Part shown: positions 25,316 to 34,195 of the stretch, one piece after another | How positions within the stretch are numbered: position 1 is the stretch's first letter | Layout: each line of letters opens with the position of its first letter | Source of the DNA: Bacillus sp. AFS041924 | Lineage (GTDB): Bacteria; Bacillota; Bacilli; Bacillales; Bacillaceae_G | Length of the DNA stretch: 64,000 nt | Assembly (NCBI RefSeq): GCF_002577195.1 | Contig: NZ_NULG01000007.1 | Span: 62,001-126,000 of the forward strand | Direction: 5' to 3' | Made by a program: the position numbers and the translations under genes | The notes under the pieces: generated by a model | What the model was told of the DNA's origin: nothing | The model's input: only the letters and a program-made list of their open reading frames with translations | Databases searched by the model: none

Positions 25316-26398
25316 TTACTTCCACCAAATTGATTTAGGATATTCACCTGTACTTAGATTGATTGCTTCACCAATTTTAGGTGTAGAGTACTTTACACCA
25401 TTTTCTTTAGCTACCTTTACAGCCCGTTCAATCGGATCATTCCAGTCATGAAATGCCAACGTAAAAGCACCAAAATGGATTGGTACAAGAACTTTACCTT
25501 TTACATCAATAAAAGCTTTAACCGTTTCTTCCGGCAACATGTGGATTGCAGACCAGCGTTTATCATATTGGCCACACTCCATTAGCGCTAGATCAAACGG
25601 ACCATACTTTTCGCCAATTTCCTTAAAATGTGGTGCATAACCGCTATCTCCACTAAAGTAAATTTTATTATTCTCTCCAATAATGACCCAGGAACACCAC
25701 AAAGTACTGTTACGATCTGTTAAACTTCTTCCTGAAAAATGTCTTGCAGGAGTACAAGCTAATGTTAAATGCTCAAACATAAATTCATCCCACCAATTAT
25801 GTTCAGAAATAGTCTCTTTAGGTACTCCCCAACTCACTAAGTGACTACCTACCCCAAGCGGAACAATAAATCGATCTACTTTCTGTTTGATTTTTTTTAT
25901 TGTACCGTAATCTAAATGGTCATAATGATCGTGCGATAAAATGACGGCATCTATTTTTGGTAATTCACTGATCTCAATCGGCAATCCTCCACTATACCGT
26001 TTACCTCCAAACTGTGGAAATGGCGTTGGTGCGTTCCCAAACATCGGATCAATTAATATCGTTTTGCCTTCTATTTCAATTAATAAAGCTGAATGTCCAA
26101 ACCAAGTAATTTTTGTATCCTTATTTTTCGAATAAATGATTTTCTCCATTGGAATAACATTTTTAGGTTTTCGATTCGGACTTTTCTTAACAAAATCCCT
26201 AATCATAGAAATGTTTGTTTTTAAATCCATATTCATACTCGTAGGAACTTGATTTATGAACTTACCTTTTTCATAGTTTTCTAAAGCATTAAACGACTCC
26301 ATTTCAGTCTTTGAATATCTCTTCCCAAAATGAGAATATGTATTTAAAAACAGCATAATCATGATAATTAGTAATACTAAAATTAGTAAAAATAACAT
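25316..26398 (-). CDS. Membrane-anchored MBL-fold hydrolase, NAPE-PLD/UlaG-like
   Basis: The 360-residue protein begins with a single N-terminal membrane helix (LFLLILVLLIIMIMLFLNTY) and a linker. The MBL domain starts at WFGHSALLIEIEGKTILIDP (about 98). It has the complete motif LSHDHYDHLD (HxHxDH, about 154), a metal-binding GDSGYAPHF (about 250) and LVPIHFGAFTLAFHDW (about 305). The architecture matches bacterial homologues of N-acyl-phosphatidylethanolamine phospholipase D. The active site probably faces one side of the membrane and acts on a phosphodiester or lipid; the substrate is not known. Confidence 0.82.
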   Translation of the reverse strand: MLFLLILVLLIIMIMLFLNTYSHFGKRYSKTEMESFNALENYEKGKFINQVPTSMNMDLKTNISMIRDFVKKSPNRKPKNVIPMEKIIYSKNKDTKITWFGHSALLIEIEGKTILIDPMFGNAPTPFPQFGGKRYSGGLPIEISELPKIDAVILSHDHYDHLDYGTIKKIKQKVDRFIVPLGVGSHLVSWGVPKETISEHNWWDEFMFEHLTLACTPARHFSGRSLTDRNSTLWCSWVIIGENNKIYFSGDSGYAPHFKEIGEKYGPFDLALMECGQYDKRWSAIHMLPEETVKAFIDVKGKVLVPIHFGAFTLAFHDWNDPIERAVKVAKENGVKYSTPKIGEAINLSTGEYPKSIWWK

Positions 26399-26496
26399 AT
26401 TAAAATTCTACCTCCAAATCCACCATTACTAAAATTTACACTACCATAAGTTAAGAAGATTAAACAATTATTCAGATTACTTTTTTTCACATAAAA

Positions 26497-26531
26497 AAAC
26501 ACCTTTTATGTTATGTTCATAAAAGGTGTTT
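26497..26531 (-). terminator. Terminator of the hen1-pnkp operon
   Basis: AAACACCTTTTAT and ATAAAAGGTGTTT form a 13-bp stem with a 9-nt loop just after the pnkp stop. TTTTTATGTG-type T-richness follows on the minus strand. Confidence 0.85.
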
Positions 26532-26535
26532 CATT

Positions 26536-29121
26536 TTACAATCTAGGATCGATTTCTTTTGCCTGCAGTTCTTCAAATAACTTATTTGCAATTAGTTGTT
26601 TATACTGCTCATTATCATTCGAGATTGAAGATAGTGGATATTCTAGCATCTTTTGCCCTAAAACATAATCTTTAATTGAGGCATTTACCTTCTTATTGAT
26701 CCGCTTTTGTTTAATTAACTTCTGATATTTATGTTCTAACTTATAATCATATCCATAAATAAGCGTTAAATAGTCAGCATTTCTAACCTTTAAGAATGGT
26801 GCACTATTGAAGGATTTATGGTTAGGCTTTATGACAACCCCTTCCATTTTTCTAGTTGTTGTTAATGTCTCGTAATAACGATTAGCTTTTTCAAAGTATT
26901 GTTCATCGTCTAATGAAAGGACTAAATATTCATCATCTGACACGAGTGAGAAAATTTCAGCAGTACTTAATGTAGGTAATTTTTCCTCTCCATTTTCATA
27001 AACCATTTTTAATAGATTAAAAGGTTTATACTCTAATTCTGACTCTGATCCATATATTGTTAATTGCTCGTCATAAATATCTAGCAACTCTTCATGTTTT
27101 TTAGTTGGTACATAAGATTTTAAAGTATCTTTTACGGCACTAAATGTTGAATAATCATTGTGCCCATATTTATTCGTTAGTACTTGTTTCGAATGATAAT
27201 TTACTTCATCGTGAAAGTCCGTTTGTTGATATCGAGAGATCAATTTGTTAAAGTGCTCATCAAATCCAGTCTCTTGCAATATGTTTAATTCTGATCTTAG
27301 TGATTTGGATAAGACGTTAAATTTATTCTCTATTAATCCCTTACCTAGTGCGCTCCAAGGTAATAACTCTCCATCTAGAATTAGCGTTTTAATTTTCTCT
27401 TTTTCCATGAAACTACTAAATCGCTCTATTAGACTAGAATATACTCCTGAAAGATCAACATTTTTCACACGGTATCCATTACGGCTGACTGCGTGACAAT
27501 CTTCAATGGAACTAGATAAATAAATATTACATCTAGAACCCATATATTTCGGTTGAAGTACAACTTCCCTAATCTTTTTATCTTTAAAATATTGTAGACC
27601 TTGCTTTAAAGACTCCAAGTCATTTACATCTGGATCCTTATCGGCCGGACTCATCGTACCAGAAATATAATTAATCGAATTCTTTAATATATAATTCAGT
27701 CTACGTTTATCTTTTTGATCCAGTTCATTTAGATTGATACTCTTTTCTCTTGTAGTAAATAAATCGGGTAACTCTTCTTTACTCACAACATCTTCAACAA
27801 CTGAATTAACGCTATATAAATATGGATTATTGGAATAAATTCTAATACTAGTCAGTTGATTACCACTAGCGGCTCCCGTATCAATTCCGTATTTATTCTT
27901 AATACGAATTAATTTCTTACTCGCCACATGGCCAAATACATGGTAAGGATGATTTGAAACTGCTTCTTCAGCTAAAAACTGTAGTTGCTCCTGAATCGGT
28001 TCACTACGGTCAATTCGGAAGGATCGTTGATGACGTGACGAACTAATGTCCATTTTTCCAATATATTTCTTTTTACAAGGAGCATGAGTAATATAATATG
28101 AAGGAAACTCTTCACCTATATAGTGATAAAACTCCTTACTTTCATTAACCAGTTCTAAAAACTTCCCTTGAAGCTCTTCATCCTGCTCCAAAGTTTTGAT
28201 AGAAGTAAAGTATGATTCTACTAAACTCTGGTCAATAGATGAACTCTTTAATTGTCCTAATAAATACTTGCTTACAAAATTTTCATGATTACCTTTAATT
28301 AAATAAAACCATGATCGATTAGAATAAATAAACTCAATGATTTCTTTTACTTTATTTCCTTTATCAATCCAATCACCAACCAATAAAATACGGTGATTTG
28401 TACTTTTCTCAGTTTCGATAATTCGATTATTTTCAACTGCGAAACCGGCCTTTGATAACAGCTTTTGAAATGTAAGAACTTGTTCATGTATATCACCCAC
28501 AATTGTATATTTATATTTTGTAGGTAGCTTACGGGAAAGATATTCTTCCATGTTTTCCACATCAATCTCAAATTCAAACGGGTTAAGAAAATTCTTCTCA
28601 CGAATTCGATGAACATTTTTATAATTACTTCTTTTAATATTTGGAATAACTTCCGTTCGAAGACGCCTTACATGATTATCAATTAGTTTCTTTGATCGGT
28701 CTGAAGTATAGTACTCGCGAATGTTTTTATAATCAAATAAGACTAAATCAACATTATATGAATTTTCATTTGCAATCTCTACGATTTGATCACGAAATGA
28801 TTCTGATAGTCCAGTCGTATCGACAATAACAAATTCTGCATTAATTGGGAAGGTCGTAACCATCCTTAATTTAGTAAATAGTAATTCAAATGCCTGTTCA
28901 CTCGCCTCGAGCATAATCGTACTATGTTTATCAAAATCTTTCCCTAATATTTCTCGCCTAATGTCATCAGATGATAAATACTGTACATTCGTTTTATAAT
29001 TACGTGACTCATCTTTATAAGAAAATGACGGAATTAAGATATTTTTTGCAAAAGTTGATTTTCCACATTCAGAAGAGCCAACTAAAAGAAATATCGTATG
29101 AACATTTGTTGAAATTTTCAT
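26536..29121 (-). CDS. pnkp: Polynucleotide kinase-phosphatase-ligase of the Pnkp/Hen1 RNA repair system
   Basis: The start at 29121 overlaps the hen1 stop as ATGA; the longer frame to 29190 lies inside hen1. The product is about 861 residues with three catalytic modules in the bacterial Pnkp order. The 5'-kinase has a P-loop at 15-23 (GSSECGKST) and IVDTTGLSESFRDQ near 99. The binuclear metallophosphatase has GDIHE (209-213), GDWIDKG (249-255), GNHE (277-280) and GHVA near 397. The ligase/adenylyltransferase has motif I KYMG with nucleophile Lys525, DGELLPW (583-589), EGVVIKP and FLKVRN. All signature residues are present, so it should be active. It heals and seals RNA broken by ribotoxins, together with Hen1. 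Confidence 0.93.
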   Translation of the reverse strand: MKISTNVHTIFLLVGSSECGKSTFAKNILIPSFSYKDESRNYKTNVQYLSSDDIRREILGKDFDKHSTIMLEASEQAFELLFTKLRMVTTFPINAEFVIVDTTGLSESFRDQIVEIANENSYNVDLVLFDYKNIREYYTSDRSKKLIDNHVRRLRTEVIPNIKRSNYKNVHRIREKNFLNPFEFEIDVENMEEYLSRKLPTKYKYTIVGDIHEQVLTFQKLLSKAGFAVENNRIIETEKSTNHRILLVGDWIDKGNKVKEIIEFIYSNRSWFYLIKGNHENFVSKYLLGQLKSSSIDQSLVESYFTSIKTLEQDEELQGKFLELVNESKEFYHYIGEEFPSYYITHAPCKKKYIGKMDISSSRHQRSFRIDRSEPIQEQLQFLAEEAVSNHPYHVFGHVASKKLIRIKNKYGIDTGAASGNQLTSIRIYSNNPYLYSVNSVVEDVVSKEELPDLFTTREKSINLNELDQKDKRRLNYILKNSINYISGTMSPADKDPDVNDLESLKQGLQYFKDKKIREVVLQPKYMGSRCNIYLSSSIEDCHAVSRNGYRVKNVDLSGVYSSLIERFSSFMEKEKIKTLILDGELLPWSALGKGLIENKFNVLSKSLRSELNILQETGFDEHFNKLISRYQQTDFHDEVNYHSKQVLTNKYGHNDYSTFSAVKDTLKSYVPTKKHEELLDIYDEQLTIYGSESELEYKPFNLLKMVYENGEEKLPTLSTAEIFSLVSDDEYLVLSLDDEQYFEKANRYYETLTTTRKMEGVVIKPNHKSFNSAPFLKVRNADYLTLIYGYDYKLEHKYQKLIKQKRINKKVNASIKDYVLGQKMLEYPLSSISNDNEQYKQLIANKLFEELQAKEIDPRL

Positions 29122-30404
29122 ATTTGATGCTCCTTTACTTTTTGCTGCTTTATAACAACTGCCTGAGAAAGTGAAACTCCATCCACGCAATCCCCTACAC
29201 TAGAAAATGTATAAGTGTATTTTGTATTACGTAAGATGGAATCAATCCACTTAACAAACTCTTCTTTTGTCATTTCCCATTTATGATCATCGTGTCTAAA
29301 TCCATCTAATTGGTAAAGATCATTAAATTCTGCATTTGGAGTCGTTATAATGAAGTTCTCAAAATTAACTTTAGATAGTACGGTCTGTACTAATTTCGTA
29401 GCATCCTTAACGCTCATATGTTCAACAACTTCCGTTAGTAATACATCAACATTTAAATCGTAATCGTAAAAATCTAGAAAATGAGATAAAGATTCATAGA
29501 TTGCAATATTTTCAATCTCTTTATTATTTATTTTAATTTTTAATCTTTCCCTCATTTCAGGATCGATATCAATAGCGAAATAATCATGCTCAATGATTTT
29601 TTTACTATACGGAATTGCATACGCTCCTTCACCGCAACCGATATCAAGTATCGCATCCTCAAACTTTAATTGTTCAGTAATCCAGTCCTGGCGTTGTTTT
29701 GCTGTATTACCAAATTTAAAATCAATTTCATAAAGCTTTGTTTTTTCAAGTTCATTTTTAAATGCAAGAAACTTTTTACGACTATTTAACACATTTCTAG
29801 CAAATAAATAACGTATATAGTACGGTGCATCAATAACTTGCATACTAGTTATATATTTGCGTATCACATCATCAGTAAAATCGATATATTCGTCTGAAAC
29901 GATACTTAAAAATACACATAGCACTGTTGTATAGTGTAGTAGTTCATGAATTGTTTTTGATGTTTGAATACGTAATTGATATGTTTTACTAGCAAGTTCT
30001 TCAAAGCTTAGATCAAATTCGTTTAAATGTCTTTGAAAGTAGTTTAAGTAACTAACATTTTGTACATGTATAGCGTTAATCAATACACTATGTTTATATT
30101 CCCCTTGATCTTTTTCATGTAGCTTTTTTAATGTCGAAGAAAAAAATGAATTGATTGCATTTAAAGGGAATAGTGTTGAACAATACCTTGTCGTATTTAA
30201 GTATTCAAACATTTCCTCTGATTGTTCCTTATAAGAAATTTCATTATCAGCATCTTTAAAGTACACATTATATGTATCTACCGTTGAATACCATGCAAAC
30301 GCGTTTCCCTTTCTAATTGTCTTTATACTCATGCCAGAGCCGGGATTTTTTGCGATTATATAGGAAAAATCAGGGCTATTTGAAGATAATTGAAAAATTG
30401 CCAT
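29118..30404 (-). CDS. hen1: 3'-terminal RNA ribose 2'-O-methyltransferase Hen1
   Basis: The start at 30404 (MAIFQLSSNSPDFSYIIAKN) fits the N-terminus of bacterial Hen1; an ATG four codons earlier abuts the GAAGGG site. Residues 1 to about 230 form the bacterial-specific N-terminal domain known to activate the Pnkp ligase. The methyltransferase domain has DIGCGEG (254-260) for S-adenosylmethionine. The Hen1 metal motif is ExxEH (Glu325, Glu328, His329) with His374 in RHDDHKWE. It methylates the 2'-OH at the broken 3' end before ligation, making the repaired site resistant to the same nuclease. It is the first gene of a two-gene operon translationally coupled to pnkp. Confidence 0.93.
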   Translation of the reverse strand: MAIFQLSSNSPDFSYIIAKNPGSGMSIKTIRKGNAFAWYSTVDTYNVYFKDADNEISYKEQSEEMFEYLNTTRYCSTLFPLNAINSFFSSTLKKLHEKDQGEYKHSVLINAIHVQNVSYLNYFQRHLNEFDLSFEELASKTYQLRIQTSKTIHELLHYTTVLCVFLSIVSDEYIDFTDDVIRKYITSMQVIDAPYYIRYLFARNVLNSRKKFLAFKNELEKTKLYEIDFKFGNTAKQRQDWITEQLKFEDAILDIGCGEGAYAIPYSKKIIEHDYFAIDIDPEMRERLKIKINNKEIENIAIYESLSHFLDFYDYDLNVDVLLTEVVEHMSVKDATKLVQTVLSKVNFENFIITTPNAEFNDLYQLDGFRHDDHKWEMTKEEFVKWIDSILRNTKYTYTFSSVGDCVDGVSLSQAVVIKQQKVKEHQI

Positions 30405-30499
30405 TATGCGAATCATCCCTTCATTTCGAATTAATATTTTATTAACTTTATTTTAACATGGAATTTCGAATGGGATTGGTGAATATTTAACAAAAAAAA

Positions 30500-30520
30500 G
30501 AGAGGCAAAATTCACCTCCC
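30500..30520 (-). terminator. Terminator of the rib operon
   Basis: A short imperfect stem (GAGAGG with CCTCCC, one mismatch, 8-nt loop) is followed on the minus strand by eight T. It lies about 30 bp after ribH. Confidence 0.6.
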
Positions 30521-30550
30521 TTTAACCAGTTTCTTCTATTATATATATTC

Positions 30551-31012
30551 TTAGTTTAATGTTCTTAATAAATTAGCCATTTCAATGGCAGAAATACCAG
30601 CATCCCAACCTTTATTACCTGCTTTTGTTCCCGCTCTTTCAATCGCTTGTTCAATATTTTCCGTCGTTAATACACCAAAAATAACAGGTACACCAGTTTG
30701 TAGTGTAATAGCAGCAACGCCTTTTGCTACTTCGTTACATACGTAATCATAATGAGTCGTTGCCCCACGAATAACTGTTCCAAGTGTAATGATCGCATCG
30801 TATTTTTTTGAATCTGCTAGCTTTTTTGCAACTAATGGAATTTCAAATGCTCCTGGTACCCAAATTACATCAACATCTGATTCTTCTACACCATGACGAT
30901 TTAAAGCATCTTGTGCACCGCCTAATAGTTTTGAAGTAATAAATTCATTAAAACGTCCTACTATTACAGCAACTTTAAGTCCAGATCCTACTAAATTCCC
31001 TTCAAATTTCAT
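30551..31012 (-). CDS. ribH: 6,7-dimethyl-8-ribityllumazine synthase
   Basis: The start at 31012 gives 153 residues, about the length of B. subtilis RibH. GGGAGAG lies 6 nt upstream, inside a possible five-codon-longer reading from 31027. Family motifs include VGRFNEFI near residue 18, [15 protein letters not shown] near 52, [18 protein letters not shown] near 76 (with catalytic His) and [17 protein letters not shown] near 111. It condenses 5-amino-6-ribitylaminouracil with 3,4-dihydroxy-2-butanone-4-phosphate. It is the last gene of the rib operon. Confidence 0.95.
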   Translation of the reverse strand: MKFEGNLVGSGLKVAVIVGRFNEFITSKLLGGAQDALNRHGVEESDVDVIWVPGAFEIPLVAKKLADSKKYDAIITLGTVIRGATTHYDYVCNEVAKGVAAITLQTGVPVIFGVLTTENIEQAIERAGTKAGNKGWDAGISAIEMANLLRTLN

Positions 31013-31028
31013 CTTAATCTCTCCCATT

Positions 31029-32222
31029 TTAATAGTTAAGTAAATGTCCCATTTTTTCTACTTTAGTATTTAAATATTTTTCGTTTTCCATTTTCATTTC
31101 AGTTTGAATTGGCACTCTATTATTTATCTTTATTCCGTAAGATTCTAGAGCTTCTATTTTAACTGGATTATTCGTTACTAGATTGATACTTGCTATTCCT
31201 AAATCCTCAATAATTTGAGCACTTATAGCATAGTCCCTTAAATCCGCATCAAATCCTAAGTTCAAATTTGCTTCGACAGTATCAAAGCCTTTTTCCTGTA
31301 ACTTGTATGCTCGTAACTTATTGAGTAATCCAATTCCTCTACCTTCTTGGCGCATATAAACAATTACGCCTTTTCCAGCTTCTTCAATCATCGATAGTGT
31401 GGATTGTAACTGAGGTCCACAATCACAACGACATGATCCAAATACATCACCCGTTAAACATTCCGAATGAATACGTACAAGTACTGGCTCACCATCGTCA
31501 ACTATACCTTTTACAATCGCGATATGCTCCTTACCATCGATTTCATTTGTATATCCAATCATTTTAAAATCACCAAAATCAGTTGGCAATTTAATTTCAA
31601 CTTCTCTTTGTACAAGTTGTTCAGTTTCGCGTCTATAATGAATTAAATCTTTAATTGTAATCATTTTTAAATTAAACTTGTTTGCGACTTGAATTAAATC
31701 TGGCACTCTTGCCATCGTTCCATCGTCATTCATAATTTCACAAATCACACCGACTTCTTTGGAACCAGCCATTCGGGCTAAATCTACTGCCGCTTCAGTA
31801 TGCCCTGGTCTTTCAATAACTCCTCCGTTTTTAGCGACTAGAGGAAACATATGCCCAGGTCTTCTAAAATCTGCTCCAGTTGATTCATTATTTAACATTT
31901 GTAAAACAGTATGTGATCGCTCAAATGCTGAGATACCAGTAGTTGAATCAATATGATCAATACTTACTGTAAAAGCAGTACCGTGAGAATCTGTATTTTT
32001 TGCTACCATATCATATAAATCTAGCTTCTTGGCTATTTCTTCAGAAACTGGTGCACAAATTAATCCGCGACCATATGTTGCCATAAAATTTATATTTTCA
32101 GGAGTTGCATATTCCCCAATGACAACAAAGTCTCCTTCATTCTCTCGATCTTCATCATCACAAACGATAATTATTTTTCCATTTTTCAAATCTTCAATTG
32201 CTTCTTCTATTTTAGAGAACAT
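31029..32222 (-). CDS. ribBA: Bifunctional 3,4-dihydroxy-2-butanone-4-phosphate synthase / GTP cyclohydrolase II
   Basis: The 397-residue protein fuses RibB and RibA. RibB (about 1-200) has [10 protein letters not shown] and [14 protein letters not shown]. RibA (about 205-397) has the zinc ligands in [18 protein letters not shown] and the catalytic [11 protein letters not shown] good GGAG site precedes the ATG. It makes the two starting compounds of riboflavin synthesis. It sits 12 bp after ribE and 16 bp before ribH. Confidence 0.96.
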   Translation of the reverse strand: MFSKIEEAIEDLKNGKIIIVCDDEDRENEGDFVVIGEYATPENINFMATYGRGLICAPVSEEIAKKLDLYDMVAKNTDSHGTAFTVSIDHIDSTTGISAFERSHTVLQMLNNESTGADFRRPGHMFPLVAKNGGVIERPGHTEAAVDLARMAGSKEVGVICEIMNDDGTMARVPDLIQVANKFNLKMITIKDLIHYRRETEQLVQREVEIKLPTDFGDFKMIGYTNEIDGKEHIAIVKGIVDDGEPVLVRIHSECLTGDVFGSCRCDCGPQLQSTLSMIEEAGKGVIVYMRQEGRGIGLLNKLRAYKLQEKGFDTVEANLNLGFDADLRDYAISAQIIEDLGIASINLVTNNPVKIEALESYGIKINNRVPIQTEMKMENEKYLNTKVEKMGHLLNY

Positions 32223-32234
32223 GATCTTACTCCT

Positions 32235-32882
32235 TTATATATAGCCATTTTGAGATAAAAATGAAGTTGATATTGTAGATTCCTTTTTCGTCTCAGTCAT
32301 ACCTAGCATTTTTTCGACGTACTTGCCTAATAAATCAAATTCAATATTAACAACGTCGCCAACTTTTTTACTGCCTAAAATCGTATATGAGCGAGTATGA
32401 GGAATTAAAGAAATTGTTACGATGTCGCTCTCAACTTCAAATATTGTTAAACTTGTCCCATCAATCGTTATGCTTCCTTTTTGAATACAATACTTAGCAA
32501 AGCGATTTGGAATATTAATTTTATAGATGACTGCATTTTCCATGGATTTAACAGATACTATTTTACCTGTGCCATCAATATGTCCGGATACAATATGACC
32601 ACCAAACCGACCAGTTGCAGCCATCGCTCGTTCTAAATTTACTTTTTGACTCGAAGCCAAAGTACTTAGATTAGACGATTGAAATGTTTCAGGCATTACA
32701 TCCACAGAAAATTCATTTTTAGTAAAATCTGTAACGGTTAAACAAACTCCATTTACCGAGATGCTATCCCCTAAATGAACATCTTCTAAAATTTTAGATG
32801 CTCCGATTGTTAGCACTAATGTTTTACCTTTTTTTACGATATTTTTTACTGACCCTATTTCTTCAACAATCCCTGTAAACAA
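32235..32882 (-). CDS. ribE: Riboflavin synthase, alpha subunit
   Basis: MFTGIVEEIG at the N-terminus is the family signature. The protein repeats two lumazine-binding domains (about 1-95 and 96-190; SISVNGVCLTV versus SITIDGTSLTI). At 215 residues it is full length. The start codon is TTG (32880-32882), preceded by GAGGTG. It dismutates two lumazine molecules to riboflavin. A short frame with a RibD-like N-terminus (32863-32976) overlaps its start. Confidence 0.95.
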   Translation of the reverse strand: MFTGIVEEIGSVKNIVKKGKTLVLTIGASKILEDVHLGDSISVNGVCLTVTDFTKNEFSVDVMPETFQSSNLSTLASSQKVNLERAMAATGRFGGHIVSGHIDGTGKIVSVKSMENAVIYKINIPNRFAKYCIQKGSITIDGTSLTIFEVESDIVTISLIPHTRSYTILGSKKVGDVVNIEFDLLGKYVEKMLGMTETKKESTISTSFLSQNGYI

Positions 32883-32976
32883 GTTTTTTCACCTCTTTTC
32901 GAAGAAGCGCATTACACTCAAAACCTATAAATGACTTTGTATGATCCATCTCTAATTTCATAAATAGTTGATCCAC
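32863..32976 (-). pseudogene. Truncated ribD remnant at the head of the rib operon
   Basis: A 37-codon frame starts with GTG at 32976 after an AGAAGGTG site and reads MDQLFMKLEMDHTKSF, then unrelated residues to a stop inside ribE. The first 14 residues resemble the RibD N-terminus (M-x-x-x-x-M-K-L-x-x-D-x-x-K). RibD, the deaminase-reductase, is the usual first gene of Bacillus rib operons but is absent here. An internal deletion of about 1 kb would explain the layout. The similarity rests on a short segment. Confidence 0.5.
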
Positions 32977-33020
32977 CTTATCACACCTTCTAATTCAAAT
33001 TAATTTGAAAAAGTGAAAAA

Positions 33021-33046
33021 GCCCCTTAGGAAAACTCCTAAGGGGC
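33021..33046 (-). terminator. Riboswitch-controlled terminator before the rib genes
   Basis: GCCCCTTAGGA and TCCTAAGGGGC form a perfect 11-bp stem with a 4-nt loop. TTTTTCACTTTTTC follows on the minus strand. It lies between the FMN riboswitch and the first rib coding sequence, where premature termination in the presence of FMN is expected. Confidence 0.85.
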
Positions 33047-33212
33047 AATAGATGTTTAAGAAAGGAAGCATACTTAAATAAACGCTAAAACAATAAGTAT
33101 CTGTTAAAAGATAGTATTGTAGCACGTCTACTGTTGTACTTACAAAATAAGCACAACGAATTAAGCCTATCTGGATAGTAATTTTGAAAAAACAACTAAC
33201 CATATATGCACT

Positions 33213-33358
33213 CCATCCTTCTCCCATCCAGACTATACTGTCGGCTCTAGATTCTAACTAGATCAGCAACATATAAAAAAACTATATGAAGCTCACGGGC
33301 TTAGTATAAAAATATACAACACCGCCGGTTGGGATTTTCACCCGACCCCGAAGGACAC
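33213..33358 (-). promoter_or_regulatory. FMN riboswitch (RFN element)
   Basis: On the minus strand the conserved blocks occur in order: CTTCGGGGTCGGGTGAAAAT, CCCAACCGGCGGTG, AGCCCGTGAGC, a variable arm, GAGCCGACAGTATAGTC, TGGATGGGAGAAGGAT. This is the FMN aptamer. It controls the downstream rib genes through the terminator at 33021-33046. The about 165 nt between the two probably holds the antiterminator. Confidence 0.95.
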
Positions 33359-33366
33359 ACTAATTA

Positions 33367-34156
33367 TCAAATTTGGTTTCATTATAACGAGCTATTATTT
33401 GATTGTAAAGAATTAATGATTCTACTTTTCTATAAACAATCTAATTTAAAACAAAATTAAAGTTATAAAACCATATAAAATATAGCCTTTTTAAACTATA
33501 TTATTTTTAAATTTTTTTATTTCTACTCACTTTTTCCTTTCATAATATTGCTTAATAAAATTAGTCCCGTAAGTACTGCCATTCTAATTAAAAATGTATA
33601 AATATTTAATTTATTAGTCGTTACAAACATTGAGCGAACTCTCTAAACGATACAAAAAATAAACTATATGGATTCTAAAATCCCTTTATTTAAACATAAA
33701 TACAATCGAACTCGATTTTCAAAATCAGTATAATCTCTTCATTTCGTTATATCGTTATATTAATTTATCAATACCAAAGTGCGTCATTTTTCCTATCTAG
33801 AATTCTTAGTAAGTTATATAAGTAGAATGTTTCTTCTTATACTCAAAACCCCAAAATGTTTTTTCAAAATATTTCATTCTAAAATAATAAAAATCCTTTC
33901 ATATGATTTCGATCAAAGACAATGTATTATAAAAAAAAGACGAAAATTTGTAATACTAAAACAAGATTATTCGTATCTCATACATACAAAGCAAAAAAAA
34001 TTCGTAGCAAATAGCATTACACAAAAAATAATAAATATGCAATAAGAAGAATCATTATAAAAATATTTATTTTGTTTTTAACATGTGTTTAGCGATTATT
34101 TAAAGTAAACTTCATTATTTGAGTAAGTAATTGACAAGATTATTTTTCAACAGCGT
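33367..34156. other. AT-rich intergenic region without a convincing gene
   Basis: About 790 bp of AT-rich sequence separates the FMN riboswitch from the next gene. A plus-strand frame at 33779-34045 lacks a ribosome binding site and looks fortuitous. One 35-codon minus-strand frame (33523-33630) encodes a possible single-helix peptide (FLIRMAVLTGLILLSNIM), but its AGAGAG site is weak. The rib promoter should lie just beyond 33360. Confidence 0.5.
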
Positions 34157-34186
34157 GAAGAAACTTCTTTTGATTGAAGTTTCTTC
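34157..34186. terminator. Hairpin downstream of the YjeH-like permease
   Basis: GAAGAAACTTC and GAAGTTTCTTC form a perfect 11-bp stem with an 8-nt loop, 10 bp after the permease stop. It has no strong T-run. Confidence 0.55.
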
Positions 34187-34195
34187 TCAAAACTA

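Noticed and set aside
33000-33227. 75-codon minus-strand frame ahead of the rib genes
   Set aside because: It runs through the FMN riboswitch expression platform and the terminator. Its apparent start overlaps the aptamer 3' end.
33779-34045. 88-codon plus-strand frame in the gap between the rib and YjeH-like genes
   Set aside because: It starts with GTG without a ribosome binding site, is dominated by Lys/Ile/Phe codons expected from AT-rich DNA, and shows no domain.
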